64,000 bases of DNA, taken from NCBI GenBank assembly GCA_013115125.1, contig JABANN010000015.1, positions 1-64,000 on the forward strand. The letters run 5' to 3'. The notes under the pieces are model-generated. The model was not told the origin of the DNA and searched no databases. It saw only the letters and a list, made by a program, of their open reading frames with translations. This document shows positions 23,098-32,800 of this stretch, in pieces. Position numbers and translations under genes: made by a program. The DNA is from Perkinsus olseni (taxonomy: Eukaryota; Perkinsozoa; Perkinsida). Numbering within the stretch: the stretch's first letter is position 1; each line of letters opens with the position of its first letter.

Positions 23098-23670
23098 ATG
23101 AGTGCGCTAAAGCTCAGCACCATAGGCATCGGATTGGGCTCTACTATATGCCTGTGAGTCGGGCCTCGCCTTCCTCTCATCTTGGCGGATGACCTTTTAC
23201 TGTTGTGGCCCATCGGTTGCTGGCCCCGCTGGCAGCGTCGTTGCTAGGTGGGACTGCTACTATCAAGAGGACCGTGCCAGCTGCCACTCCTACAAGGATG
23301 CTATAAAAGAGTGGTGGGCCCTTAGAGGGGCTCAGGTAACTACGCCTTCCTTCGGCTGGACTGGTCCCAGTCTTTGCCCCTCTCAGTGCCTCGGGTTCGT
23401 GGCATCCAAGCTCTTCTATTTGGAGTATCGGAACTTTGCCAAAACGCAAGAGTACATGCGTATGTTGAATGGCAAATCAGACGGCGTGGATGCGGACAAC
23501 TACGAGAACCTCTCTCGAGTTCGGTGGATGAGAAGAGGGTCGGTCTTCCTCGATCACCCTCTCCCCGCTGTTATGTATTCACTTTTGCCCTCTTGTCTAC
23601 GGTGATAGTCGGCAAGAGTGTCGGCAGCAAGGGTGCCTCGGCTGCCCGTCGTTGGTGATTTCAGCTAGCT
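23098..23670 (+). CDS. Small unrecognised protein with an N-terminal hydrophobic segment
   Basis: An ATG near 23098 starts MSALKLSTIGIGLGSTICL, a signal-anchor-like segment. A GTGAGT intron leads to VVARWDCYYQEDRASCHSYK and DAIKEWWALRGAQ, and a second intron to LFYLEYRNFAKTQEYMRML and DADNYENLSR. A third intron may lead to a short basic end with a stop before 23670. The Cys pair and hydrophobic start would suit a small organelle membrane protein, which is inference only. Confidence 0.45.
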
Positions 23671-23755
23671 GGGTTCCTTCGGGAAGGCCCCTCAGGGCTG
23701 CATTTCCCTTGTTCGCGCTTGAGATTTTCTCGCGTGATCTCATTCTCTTCTCCAG

Positions 23756-25205
23756 GTGGATGCTCATGGACAAGTGGCGGTATTGGCGGAATCTTGGCCT
23801 AGTGTGAGTCGCCTACGGCAGCCTACGAGCAGGACTCAGATTGCCGTCGTATCTGGGCATCTTGCTGTAGCTCGGTTTATATGGACGCCATCTGACAGGA
23901 TTTCCGATGGCCGTGCTCGGTGTGGTCACATGGCCGTGTCCTGCTAGGTTCGATAACATCGATCACCGGTATCCTAGAGCCGTGAGCCACCTCCGACGGA
24001 TAGCGCTGGTCCCAGGAGGCTCGCGGCTCTACATTAGCTGCGAGAAGAATCCTTCCAGCTGGCTCTACACGGAGCCGATATCATCGCGCTTCATTCAGGA
24101 TGGTAGGGAGAAGGCGCTCTTGGTGACTCGTGATGGGCCTTGCTCGGTGCAGAGGAAGTGCGAGAATACGTGCGGGCAGTCTGCGCTTGCCGTGACGAGA
24201 ACTTAGCGATGCTGCAAGGGAGTCCACGAGGGGCGTTAGACCTCTTCGACAACCTCATCAAGGAGAAGAAACGTTTGGTGCAGGCAAGGCGAGGTGGTTT
24301 GGACGACAGCGAGGTGGGCTGATCTCAGGACATTCGGAACTGCCGCCTCTTCGACCGGGAACGGAAGCCGGTGCTGTCTAAAGTTGTAAGGGGGACAATC
24401 AGTTCGTCGGGTTGGGCCGGACGCTTTCTGTTGTTAGTTGCGCGCTGAAATCGAAGCCCATGGATTGTACTTGGCGGCCCCCAAGCGAGCTAGGTTGATG
24501 AACCTGACCATACCGCACAAGGCGGGGGTCGGTTGAATCGAGAGCTCGGTCGGGGAAGCTCGCTGTGCTCAGGACCCTGAGAAGCCTATCAAACTGGACT
24601 TACTTTTCCCGAAGTTGTCTTTGCTCATCGACACCTCTGTTGTAGCAGATGAAGATTCTAGAGACAAGTTCATGGCCATGACCGAGGAAAGGGTACTCTA
24701 CTGTCTTTTGGGCCGGACCATGCTCGCCCCTTGACTCAGGCACCGCTGTACGCGCCCTTCCTCTTTACCGGCAGCGAGCTCGTCCCGGAGTACATCGTCG
24801 GTATCAACTTGTCGAACAAATGGCGGCAGTTTGTCATGGACCCGACTCTGGGAGAGTAGGTCATCTGGTCTGATTCGTCCGCTTGCTGCTGTCACGCTGA
24901 CGGCAAGGTACATCTTCCGGAAGGCTGACAGCGACGAAGTGGTTGAATACAGCGATCTGGCGCCCGGCAACTCGTATAGGGTGACGCTGAAGGCGTGGAA
25001 GACTAAGCTGGGCCATTTAGCGGAGACCGACTTGCCCTTCGTAAGAGGAAGGTTTATTCCACGTCGCCCTCGAGCTCATGCTGTTCAGGCCTTGCGTCTG
25101 GTTGGATTCACGGAAAGTCCTCTGGGGGATCATTCCGGAGCGCCCATTGTGGAGGTTGCCTCGGAGAAAAGAGAGCCCGGTGACCCGAGTGCAGCACAGC
25201 TGTGA
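23756..25205 (+). CDS. Unrecognised multi-exon protein
   Basis: A chain of about eight exons remains open: VDAHGQVAVLAESWPS; RFDNIDHRYPRAVSHLRR with LVPGGSRLYISCEKNPSSW; EEVREYVRAVCACRDENL and LDLFDNLIKEKKRLVQ; LRAEIEAHGLYLAAPKRAR; LLFPKLSLLIDTSVVADE; APLYAPFLFTGSELVPEY with INLSNKWRQFVMDP; YIFRKADSDEVVEY with NSYRVTLKAWKTKLG; ALRLVGFTESPLGDHS, ending at TGA 25203-25205. Introns are 50-100 nt GT-AG. I know no family with this pattern. The start is uncertain and it might be joined to the gene at 23098. Confidence 0.45.
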
Positions 25206-25383
25206 TGCCACGTTACACGATGTTGATGGTGTGTGGTTTCTGTGTCTTCGGCCGAGTTTGGTTTACTGCAACTCTGATATCACTCCGCAGTTTTCACTGA
25301 CCCTTCCCGCCACAGCATGTTCAGCTTCCCGTAAGTGGCCACGGCTTCCATCATTTGAGATCTCCTTTGGTCAGGGCGAGGGC

Positions 25384-26065
25384 ATGGCGATGGTACGTCG
25401 AGCTCACAGTATCAGAGAAGAACTTGCTGTGGGGGATACAAGGGGGTGGGAGTTCGTCAGTCGTCCGGCTGCGACCGTTCCTATCTCAGTGGTGATGGGG
25501 TCGGTGATAGGAGCCTACAAGTACGTGGATAAGCAGGCCAATCGAACTAGTGACCACCTTGAAATAACGTACTATAAGGTGAGGAGCTTGGGCTGCAGGC
25601 TTGGACGGTCCCTTCAACCTTTTATCAGGTCGGTCGATCGAAAGTGAAAGAGTTCGAGGCGGCGTGGAACGAGGCAGCACGCCTTGCCCAGCGCCAGAGA
25701 GGTGAAGCTTAGATTTCGCATCTGCCTCAGTCACTATGTTATTTCGCAGGATACGAGTGGACCCGGATGTACAAGGCCATTGCGTGGGAACAGTCTCCTT
25801 TCCAGTACCACCGCCAACTCTAGGCGCAGCGGGTGCACTTGTGTATTTCAGATACTTGTGTATGAGGATGTGGTCACAGAAGGTGGACAAGGATTACTTC
25901 CTTCGTCACAATCGGAAAGTTCATGACGAGTTGGAGTCTCGGATTGAAGGTAAGCCAGCGCGTGTGGAGTTACCGTCACGGCTTGTGTCAGCTGCCAGTG
26001 AGGGGAAGGAGATGAATGTGTACAAGTACGTTGTTGATGACTCTATTGTGAGAGTTATCCAGTGA
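25384..26065 (+). CDS. Unrecognised protein, possible membrane or ABM-like fold
   Basis: Start ATG 25384 (MAMVRRAHSIREEL). Exon 1 contains a glycine/valine-rich hydrophobic run (VPISVVMGSVIGAYKYV) and ends ITYYK. Exon 2 reads SKVKEFEAAWNEAARLAQRQ and exon 3 YEWTRMYKAIAWEQSPF. Exons 1-3 recall the small ABM-type dimeric barrel, but the match is weak. The 3' end is ambiguous: one frame stops soon after, another continues with LVYFRYLCMRMWSQKVD and LRHNRKVHDELESRIEGK to a stop at 26063-26065. No firm function. Confidence 0.4.
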
Positions 26066-26497
26066 TGACTGTGGGTGTTGTGAGACATGTGTTTCGGAAG
26101 GTGTGCTGCTTCGCGTTCACAGTGGTGTGAGGTGGTAGATCTCCCGCCTACGGGACATAGGGCACACGTCTAGTACGACAGAAGAGCCGTACTGCTGCCG
26201 TTGTACTTGCCTTAACGGCAACAGGGCTCCCTCACAATATGTGTGACCGCCGCACGCCGATAAGGTGTCCCAATCATATCTGAGCGATCTCCTCCGCCGT
26301 TTGACGAGTCCGTTGGGTATATGAACATAGTACTTGCAATCAGCCAGAGCCCGATGAGCCCACTTGTCAAGCGACCCGCGCTGTGTTCCTGCATAACTCT
26401 GTTCCCAAGTCGACTCAACAACAACAATGAACACTAGAAACCTTAAATAAAATCAATGAGGCTTTGGTGGCGGAACGAACGACAACTTAAGGTCGGT
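26066..26497. other. Intergenic stretch
   Basis: Short open frames on both strands without family resemblance. Nothing supported. Confidence 0.4.
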
Positions 26498-27131
26498 TTA
26501 ATACCAAGGATATTCGTGATAGGAGCCGTAGCGGTATGTAGTCAATCTCTTCGGGTCATCCGGGCAAACATCGGAAATGACGCTGTCCGACGCAGCCGGA
26601 AACTTGCCATCCCGAGTCAGCTTCAGTTCACCGTCGTCTTCACGCAGGTAAGGGTAAGTATCCAAAGGGTAAGTATCCAGGAAAGAATACTAGTTTTTCT
26701 GGTCGTTTCTTTGTAGTGTGCTTAGTTTTATTACAGTGCTTTTTGAGTATCGTGCCATGTAGTGATCATGAGAAAGGGTTTCCATCGAAACTTGATGACC
26801 ATGTGTTGAGAGAGGGGGTCATTTGTGGTTGAATTATGACTATCTGGTGACCCTGGAAGTGTGCCGTGCCGTACTGTCGTACTGCCGTACCGTACTCAAA
26901 TCTCGGGTTCTGTCACGGGAAACGTCGTACCGTACCGTACCGTAAAAAGTACGGTTTGCCCATCTCTAGCAACAACTCGCCATCAGGTGCCTCCAGCTTC
27001 CACCGTGTCATAGTCAACCTCGCACAAAACTCTCCTAAAACGTCCTTGAGATCTCCACCTCTATCGCGCGCCTTTACAAGATCTTCGAGAAGCTTGACCT
27101 CCAGGGCCATGGCGTGCGCAGGAGATTTCAT
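26498..27131 (-). pseudogene. Internally deleted copy of the 27852-28991 gene
   Basis: The 5' part (27131 downward) reads MKSPAHAMALEVKLLEDL and ends near DGELLL, parallel to MESPAHVMALEVEYFQGL and EGELLL of the intact neighbour. The 3' end (about 26650 to the stop at 26498-26500) reads SDSVISDVCPDDPKRLTTYR, parallel to SESVISDISPDEPMRLTVYR. The roughly 270 residues between are absent, and a GTACGG-rich hAT-like fragment occupies the break. It is a decayed tandem duplicate. Confidence 0.75.
26862..26970. mobile_element. hAT-like MITE fragment, second copy
   Basis: Repeated GTACGG/CCGTAC units like those of the element at 14136. One end (26959-26969 on the plus strand) is the terminus GCCCATCTCTA, the inverted form of TAGAGATGGGC. 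The opposite terminus is missing or mutated and no target duplication can be defined, so this is a truncated copy. It abuts the broken coding sequence at the codons for GELLL. Confidence 0.65.
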
Positions 27132-27851
27132 TCGGGTTCACTAAAAAGTAAACTATCCAGTCTAGAAGAACCTCGAAACCTGCTCGTGTAACTACGCAGC
27201 AGGCGAAGGGGTTTGTAATGGCTACACAGTGTGGTTATTACGAAACCCTTCACCGGCCCCAGGGAGCAAGGAGATGAACGTGCGATTTTAGTCGTTGATA
27301 ACTATAATGTGTGACCCATCAAACAACAACTGCGCCTGCTGCGAGAAATAATTCTCAAGGAGCGTGAAGTGTAATAGTCACAGCTAACCGGGAGCAGCAT
27401 CCTCCTCAAAACCGCAAGAGACATGTAAGTATGAAGCCGAATGTCCAGTGGATACCGCTCAGGCTATGCGACCAGTAGAGGCGCATTTCCATCCGTCACC
27501 GAAAAACCCTGCCAGTTTGCGGCGTCAACGTAGATCGAAAACGGAGCCTATGAGTTCGATGATGAGGTCACTTAGGGTGGCCTCTCTATAGTGTATTGTC
27601 ATTAGACGAAACACGCGGTGCTAGTATTACTAACAATATTCTATAGCTCGTTGAAACCGTGCATATTTATAGTCCTTTTTATGGTATGGAGCGTAGGTAT
27701 ATGATATTGGAAATTTAGTAGGCCGTCGGATTCCGCCTCGAGAAGCTAACCGACCCGACCTGCCATTCGAATAGCCCAACGAGACAGATACAAAGACAAA
27801 AAATTATTCAGAAACTCATGTAAGATACGTCTGTTGGCGGTCTTCCTACTG
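27132..27851. other. Intergenic stretch between the paralogues
   Basis: No coding frame. Somewhat AT-rich toward 27620-27720. No repeat or RNA gene recognised. Confidence 0.4.
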
Positions 27852-28991
27852 TCATGGAGAATAGGTATAGTAGCGGTAAACAGTCAATCTCATAGGTTCA
27901 TCGGGACTAATATCCGATATGACGCTCTCTGACACCACAGACTTCTCTTCGTCCTCGTCGTGGTTGACGGAGGGCTGTAGGGCGAAAGACGTGTCCCTCC
28001 TCATCACGTACACGGCGTCTGCAGGACCGCTGAGGATTTGCATGTGATAAGCCTCTTTGTAGTTGCCCGTCAAGGGAATGGGGATACTGCGCTCGCTGAA
28101 GTGTTTATCTGCTAGCTCGAGGTGAGCGCCAACTTGCTTCGATCTACCATTCCCTTTGCGGAGAACGATACTGCACAAGCCCGGGTCTATGGGGACAACC
28201 GTCACAACCTCCCGTGCCCTTGAGGAGGTGCCAAACGGTACTTCCCGTGTCTTGGACTCCCTGAACTTCGGATGCCCCGATCGGTAGGTGTGCGGCGACA
28301 GGTCAAGCTCGTCTACACAGATCGCATCGAAGGCAACCGTGAAGACACGCAGGGCCCATGGTCGCTGCGGATCTAACAGGAGATGACCACATCCGTCTTG
28401 GGATTTGTCTGCTATCCAGCCTCGGTATGCCTGGACCGTATCTCGAATGTCCCTACGGTTGATGTAGAAGAGATGACCAGTGGCTATGAGGATGAAGATG
28501 TAGTCATCGTTGCTGACCATGTCCATCTTACGACTATAACACGTCGCCAATCCGGGCAGGCCGAAGACCTCCGAGGTAACTCCGGGCTGCTCTGGTGAGG
28601 CACTCAGGTCATAAATAATCAACTTACGATTATCCTCACACAATACGAATAGTTGTGATTTGTTATTATTATAATAGTAGACAGCCTTGGTACCTTGAAA
28701 GCCTGGCTGTAGTACCATGACCTCCTCCCCACGTTCTAATGGTTTCCTAATATATACACCAGTAGGGGTGGGATAGACACCACACAGATCCTCATTCATA
28801 ACAAAGATGTATGATGGTGGTGGGTTCAGCAACAACTCCCCCTCAGGCCCAGCCAGAGCCCGTTGCCTCTTAGCCAGCCCCGCACAGAAGTGTCCGAAGA
28901 TCTCCGGAAGATCCCCTCTCCTGCCGCGCTCATTCATCAAACCTTGGAAGTACTCGACCTCCAAGGCCATCACATGCGCAGGAGATTCCAT
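27852..28991 (-). CDS. Hypothetical single-exon protein, 379 residues
   Basis: A single uninterrupted frame, unusual in this intron-rich region. The N-terminus is helical (MALEVEYFQGLMNERGRRGD). The body is rich in short hydrophobic strands separated by polar turns (YIFVMNEDLCGVYPT, SQLFVLCEDNRKLIIYD, DYIFILIATGHLFYIN, DAVYVMRRDTSF), a rhythm expected of a beta-propeller. The C-terminus is acidic then aromatic (DEDEEKSV, YRYYTYSP). No signal peptide or membrane helix. No family recognised; the truncated sister at 26498-27131 shows it duplicates. It could be a retro-copied or lineage-specific gene. Confidence 0.65.
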   Translation of the reverse strand: MESPAHVMALEVEYFQGLMNERGRRGDLPEIFGHFCAGLAKRQRALAGPEGELLLNPPPSYIFVMNEDLCGVYPTPTGVYIRKPLERGEEVMVLQPGFQGTKAVYYYNNNKSQLFVLCEDNRKLIIYDLSASPEQPGVTSEVFGLPGLATCYSRKMDMVSNDDYIFILIATGHLFYINRRDIRDTVQAYRGWIADKSQDGCGHLLLDPQRPWALRVFTVAFDAICVDELDLSPHTYRSGHPKFRESKTREVPFGTSSRAREVVTVVPIDPGLCSIVLRKGNGRSKQVGAHLELADKHFSERSIPIPLTGNYKEAYHMQILSGPADAVYVMRRDTSFALQPSVNHDEDEEKSVVSESVISDISPDEPMRLTVYRYYTYSP

Positions 28992-29355
28992 TGATAAAAT
29001 GCAACTGCCGACGCTAGGAGAGATAGGCCAGGCCTCTCAAAAGGTCATCACCGAATTCTCAGCTAGCTCCGCGAGCCAAGCATCAAGTATAGCTGTCTCT
29101 GTTTCACCAGTCCGGCCCAACTCATCTGCGATGGAGGCGAGAGTAGTAAACTTTCAAGAGCGCTCTGCTGCTAGCTAGCTCCATCGGGACAGCAGTATCA
29201 TGAGAACCACTAGGTCCTAAGGCGAAAAGTATCGAGAGCTACGTAGTTCCCAGAGCAACGTAACAGGCAACCTTGACGGCAGCTCCACTCAGTAGAAACA
29301 TGCTACGGACCTTATCCCGGAGCCCGGGCCAAGACACTGACAACACTGGTGCGGC
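28992..29355. other. Intergenic stretch
   Basis: A plus-strand frame (28999-29178, Ser/Ala-rich, ends ERSAAS) and a minus-strand frame overlap; neither is convincing. Confidence 0.35.
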
Positions 29356-29720
29356 TCAGTCGGTATCGAGGGGGAAATCTTCATTGTCGAATGCTTGGCT
29401 CGGCCAGGCGGGAGGCTGCAGCTTTGGAACGGCTGACGTCGCGGATGGAAGGCCACCGGTGCGCATGCGCACCTGCGGATAGTAGGCGCGAAGATGAGCA
29501 CCGTTACTACCGCCTTCGACTCCGTAGCTCGAATCAAGGAGCGAGTTAAATGCATCATTTCCTTTTGGTGGCAAATTAGGCTCAACCTGGTTGAACCTTC
29601 ATCCTTACCTGATGGTTCCCCTGCCGTCGAAGAGCGTCAACGTCGTCGTCGAAATCAAAATCGAGGGATTCTTCGGAATCACTGGCTATGTTGTGATGCA
29701 CCTGGTCTCAAACGCGTCCC
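29356..29720 (-). CDS. Acidic/Pro-rich exons, possibly the tail of the sortilin gene
   Basis: Two minus-strand blocks look coding: a very acidic one (ASDSEESLDFDFDDDVDALR) followed by a GTAAGG donor, then NDAFNSLLDSSYGVEGG with YYPQVRMRTGGLPSATS, ending in a stop at 29356-29358. The sortilin frame upstream ends in GAGTGA at a GTGAGA donor-like site, so these could encode a longer cytosolic tail with an acidic cluster. The phase of that join does not work as I read it, so a separate small gene is equally possible. Confidence 0.35.
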
Positions 29721-29865
29721 ACTAGGTCCATGACGCTGTATCCTCACAGCATTGTCATCCCCCTTCTTAGAGCGCCCAACGTTCGCGCAGTATTGGTCGA
29801 GCGACGGTGCATCCCGGAGCCTACGAGCCACCGTCAGCGCCTCTCCACAACCATAGCGAGACGTC

Positions 29866-32800
29866 TCACTCGCCTTCGTTCTCGCTAGTATAATCCTCAG
29901 TCTCCCGGCCAGCTCTGGTCAGGGTCGCATACTTCACATACCTGTGAGTAGCAGTGAACCAGTCGAAAGAAGCGCGCCGTCCTCGGCGAGCGCGCCACCT
30001 CAAAGTCTCCAAGCCGCCGTTGCCCTCTGACCCAGCCGCAGCTCGGTTCATGCCGATCAGCAAGAGGATGATGACCACGATGAGGGCGAAAGCTATCAAA
30101 GCCGCTGAGAAGACAACGACCGTCACAGACAAGGCGGGCCTTCCAGTACCTCGGGAAAGCGGACTGAAGCTAGGACAAGGGACCTGTGCCTTGGGCGGCA
30201 CAAAGCCTCCCTCGCAAGTGTCACCGGGGACTCTCCGATAGGCATCCGCGAAGTAAGCCCCAGAGGAAGTGCACTCCATCTCTTCTGGAGTTAGCACCTG
30301 CAAGTGCCACCCCTGCGATCACAGCCCGCTGTTTCCAGGAACGTCAGGTCTAATGCGGACGAGCGATGGACTCCCACTAGCAAGCATCAGCGGTCATCGT
30401 GAGTACCGCATCAACGTCAACCGGCCTGCACTCCGATTCGCCCAGCGTTCTTGCGAAGCCGAGCGCGCAGTGGTAGTCTTCGAACGTGCATGGACAGTTG
30501 TTCTTGAAGACGGGTCTCTCGAACTTCTCTCCTGATCAGTACAGCCAGCCTTGTGATGAGAGTAAAGCGGCAGCGCTCACCATTGAAGCACTTTGCATGC
30601 GGCTTGCGGCGGACGTAGCTTGTGATTCGACCGAGCAGGCACGACTCGCCGGAGATCCTGAGCGAGCATTCAGCTGGGCAACTGCAGCCCTCTTTACGAG
30701 TATCGAAGTGCGCCCCAAGTTGAGAAATGGGGTAAAACCTCCACGGTGGAAGCGTTCAGTGGGGAGAGCTCGGAGGGACTCACAGGCCAGCACTCGGTAT
30801 CCACGTCTCGTAGTCGCTTGACTGAGCATCCGGGGCCCAATAACCGCTACACGTCCTCGGCAGAATCGATGAGAAGTCGAGATGATAGAGCACATCTACG
30901 AGTTGACAGCACAGTTCCCCATGGGGTCTATTAGACACCAAAGGCTCAGCCGATCGGCTCACTGTCGTAGTCTCGCGTGCCGTATATCAGGAACTTAGCG
31001 GAGGCGGCCGAATCCGACGTGATGATGTTTTTAACGTGGAAGGGCTCCCCGTCGAGCTCGAAGTCATACCTGGACGAATCACTCGTGGACGAAGTCCGCA
31101 GCCCTAGGGTTGTCACCAGTCAGCCCCCTCGGTCCACGAGAAGACAACATTGCGCGTTCTTCGTGTAGCGTCCGCCATGACTATGAGTCCTCCGTGATCA
31201 CCGAACTCGTATGAGTATGAACCTAGCAGGCATTGGTCACTGTGGGAACGCTTTCCCGCTCGATGAATATTAACCATGGAATACAAAATACTGAGGAGTT
31301 CCACGCGCGATATGCTTGACGCCAGCGTGTACCACGATCAGTAAAACACTACGCGACGAGTACCCCCAGCTTAGCGAGAGACGGCTGCAACTCCTTCATT
31401 TCTGAATATAGACATTTCCATATATATAATTAGCATTAGCATTCTCTTGCATGTCAAATGCAGGAAGAGAGACTTCGAGCGGGAATCACAACGACGCATT
31501 TCGCCGAAGGCCTCGGTCCGGGACTTAGTGCCTTTCCTCACTCATCGCGGTCGTCTAGTTGCTGCAGAGATTCACCAGTCAGGGAACGGCCTCTGCAGAC
31601 TCTCGCTATTATTTATACTTGGACCTTCCGCAATACCAATCGCTCATCTGCATCGATTGGCCGTCTTCTCACTGCAACTGCTTGTGCTTTGGGTCGAGGC
31701 TCTCCGTCCAGTTATCAAAGCTGGGCATTACAAGGGTCGAGTGAACTCGATCGGCACACTGCAAGAGACGCCATGGACGGCATGGACGTTAGTCTGGTGG
31801 GGCATGATGGAACTACCCCGCACATTACGATGGCTCTCAGCGGGCAAGTGAATCATCACTTGAAGGTCAGTCATATCGGCGAGATGCTTTTGGAGCAGCT
31901 ACGTGAGGTGTGGATTTACAAGGCCTATCTGGGTTCGGGAGAAGCCAGGAGATTCGAGCAATGCTATTATCCTATGCGTGTGAGTAGCCAGGATGCACGA
32001 AAGCTGAGGGATCTCTACGCAATCTTTTCAATCCCGACACAAGCTCAACCTGCTCGAATCTGGAGGAATATGAAGTTGTGTTCGGTATTTGAAGATTGGT
32101 GCTTGTTTCTCGGAATGCAAGTTCTTGAGAAAAAATCATACATCCTCACGCATCCAGCGTCGATGCGCAGAGCCAACGGACAGCGACCTCGCCAGCCTTC
32201 GCTGATCGGGCAGGTTCAAGGCAATGAGCAACAGATCATCGCGAGTGAGATGGCTTCAGCTGAAACAGTTGCCCCCGTCAACCGTCTCGGTGTGGCAGCT
32301 ACAGAAGATGGCAATCTCTCATTAGGCTCGAAAGAGGTCGGTGGCGTTGAACCGGAGAGGGATGCGCCATCCCAAGCTCTCCTAGTGAAAATATCATTGC
32401 CAGCGGGGTCGTTAGTCAACTACGAAGAAACTGGGAATCTTCATACGGTGTGCCTCACGCTCAGTACCGAGGAGCCTGGCGGACATATCCTGGGTATTCT
32501 CACAATCATCTCTACATCATCAGAACCATCCAATGAATTTTCAAGATACTTTCAATTCTAGGATACAACCGAGGATACTCCCTCCGGCAACGTGCTCGCT
32601 CTACCTGAGATGCGCCTCGAGGTGGGAGGAAGCGATGGCTGCTATATGTTCGCCAGTAACGCCAAGCCCGAACAACGGGTCGGCCTTGATGCCTCACTCG
32701 AAGCCGCTGGCCGTGCCTTCGGTATCAACAGCCTCACTCGAAACTCTATCGCACTGTGCAAGACCGGAGATGAACGGGACAAGAATCCTATCTTCGACCT

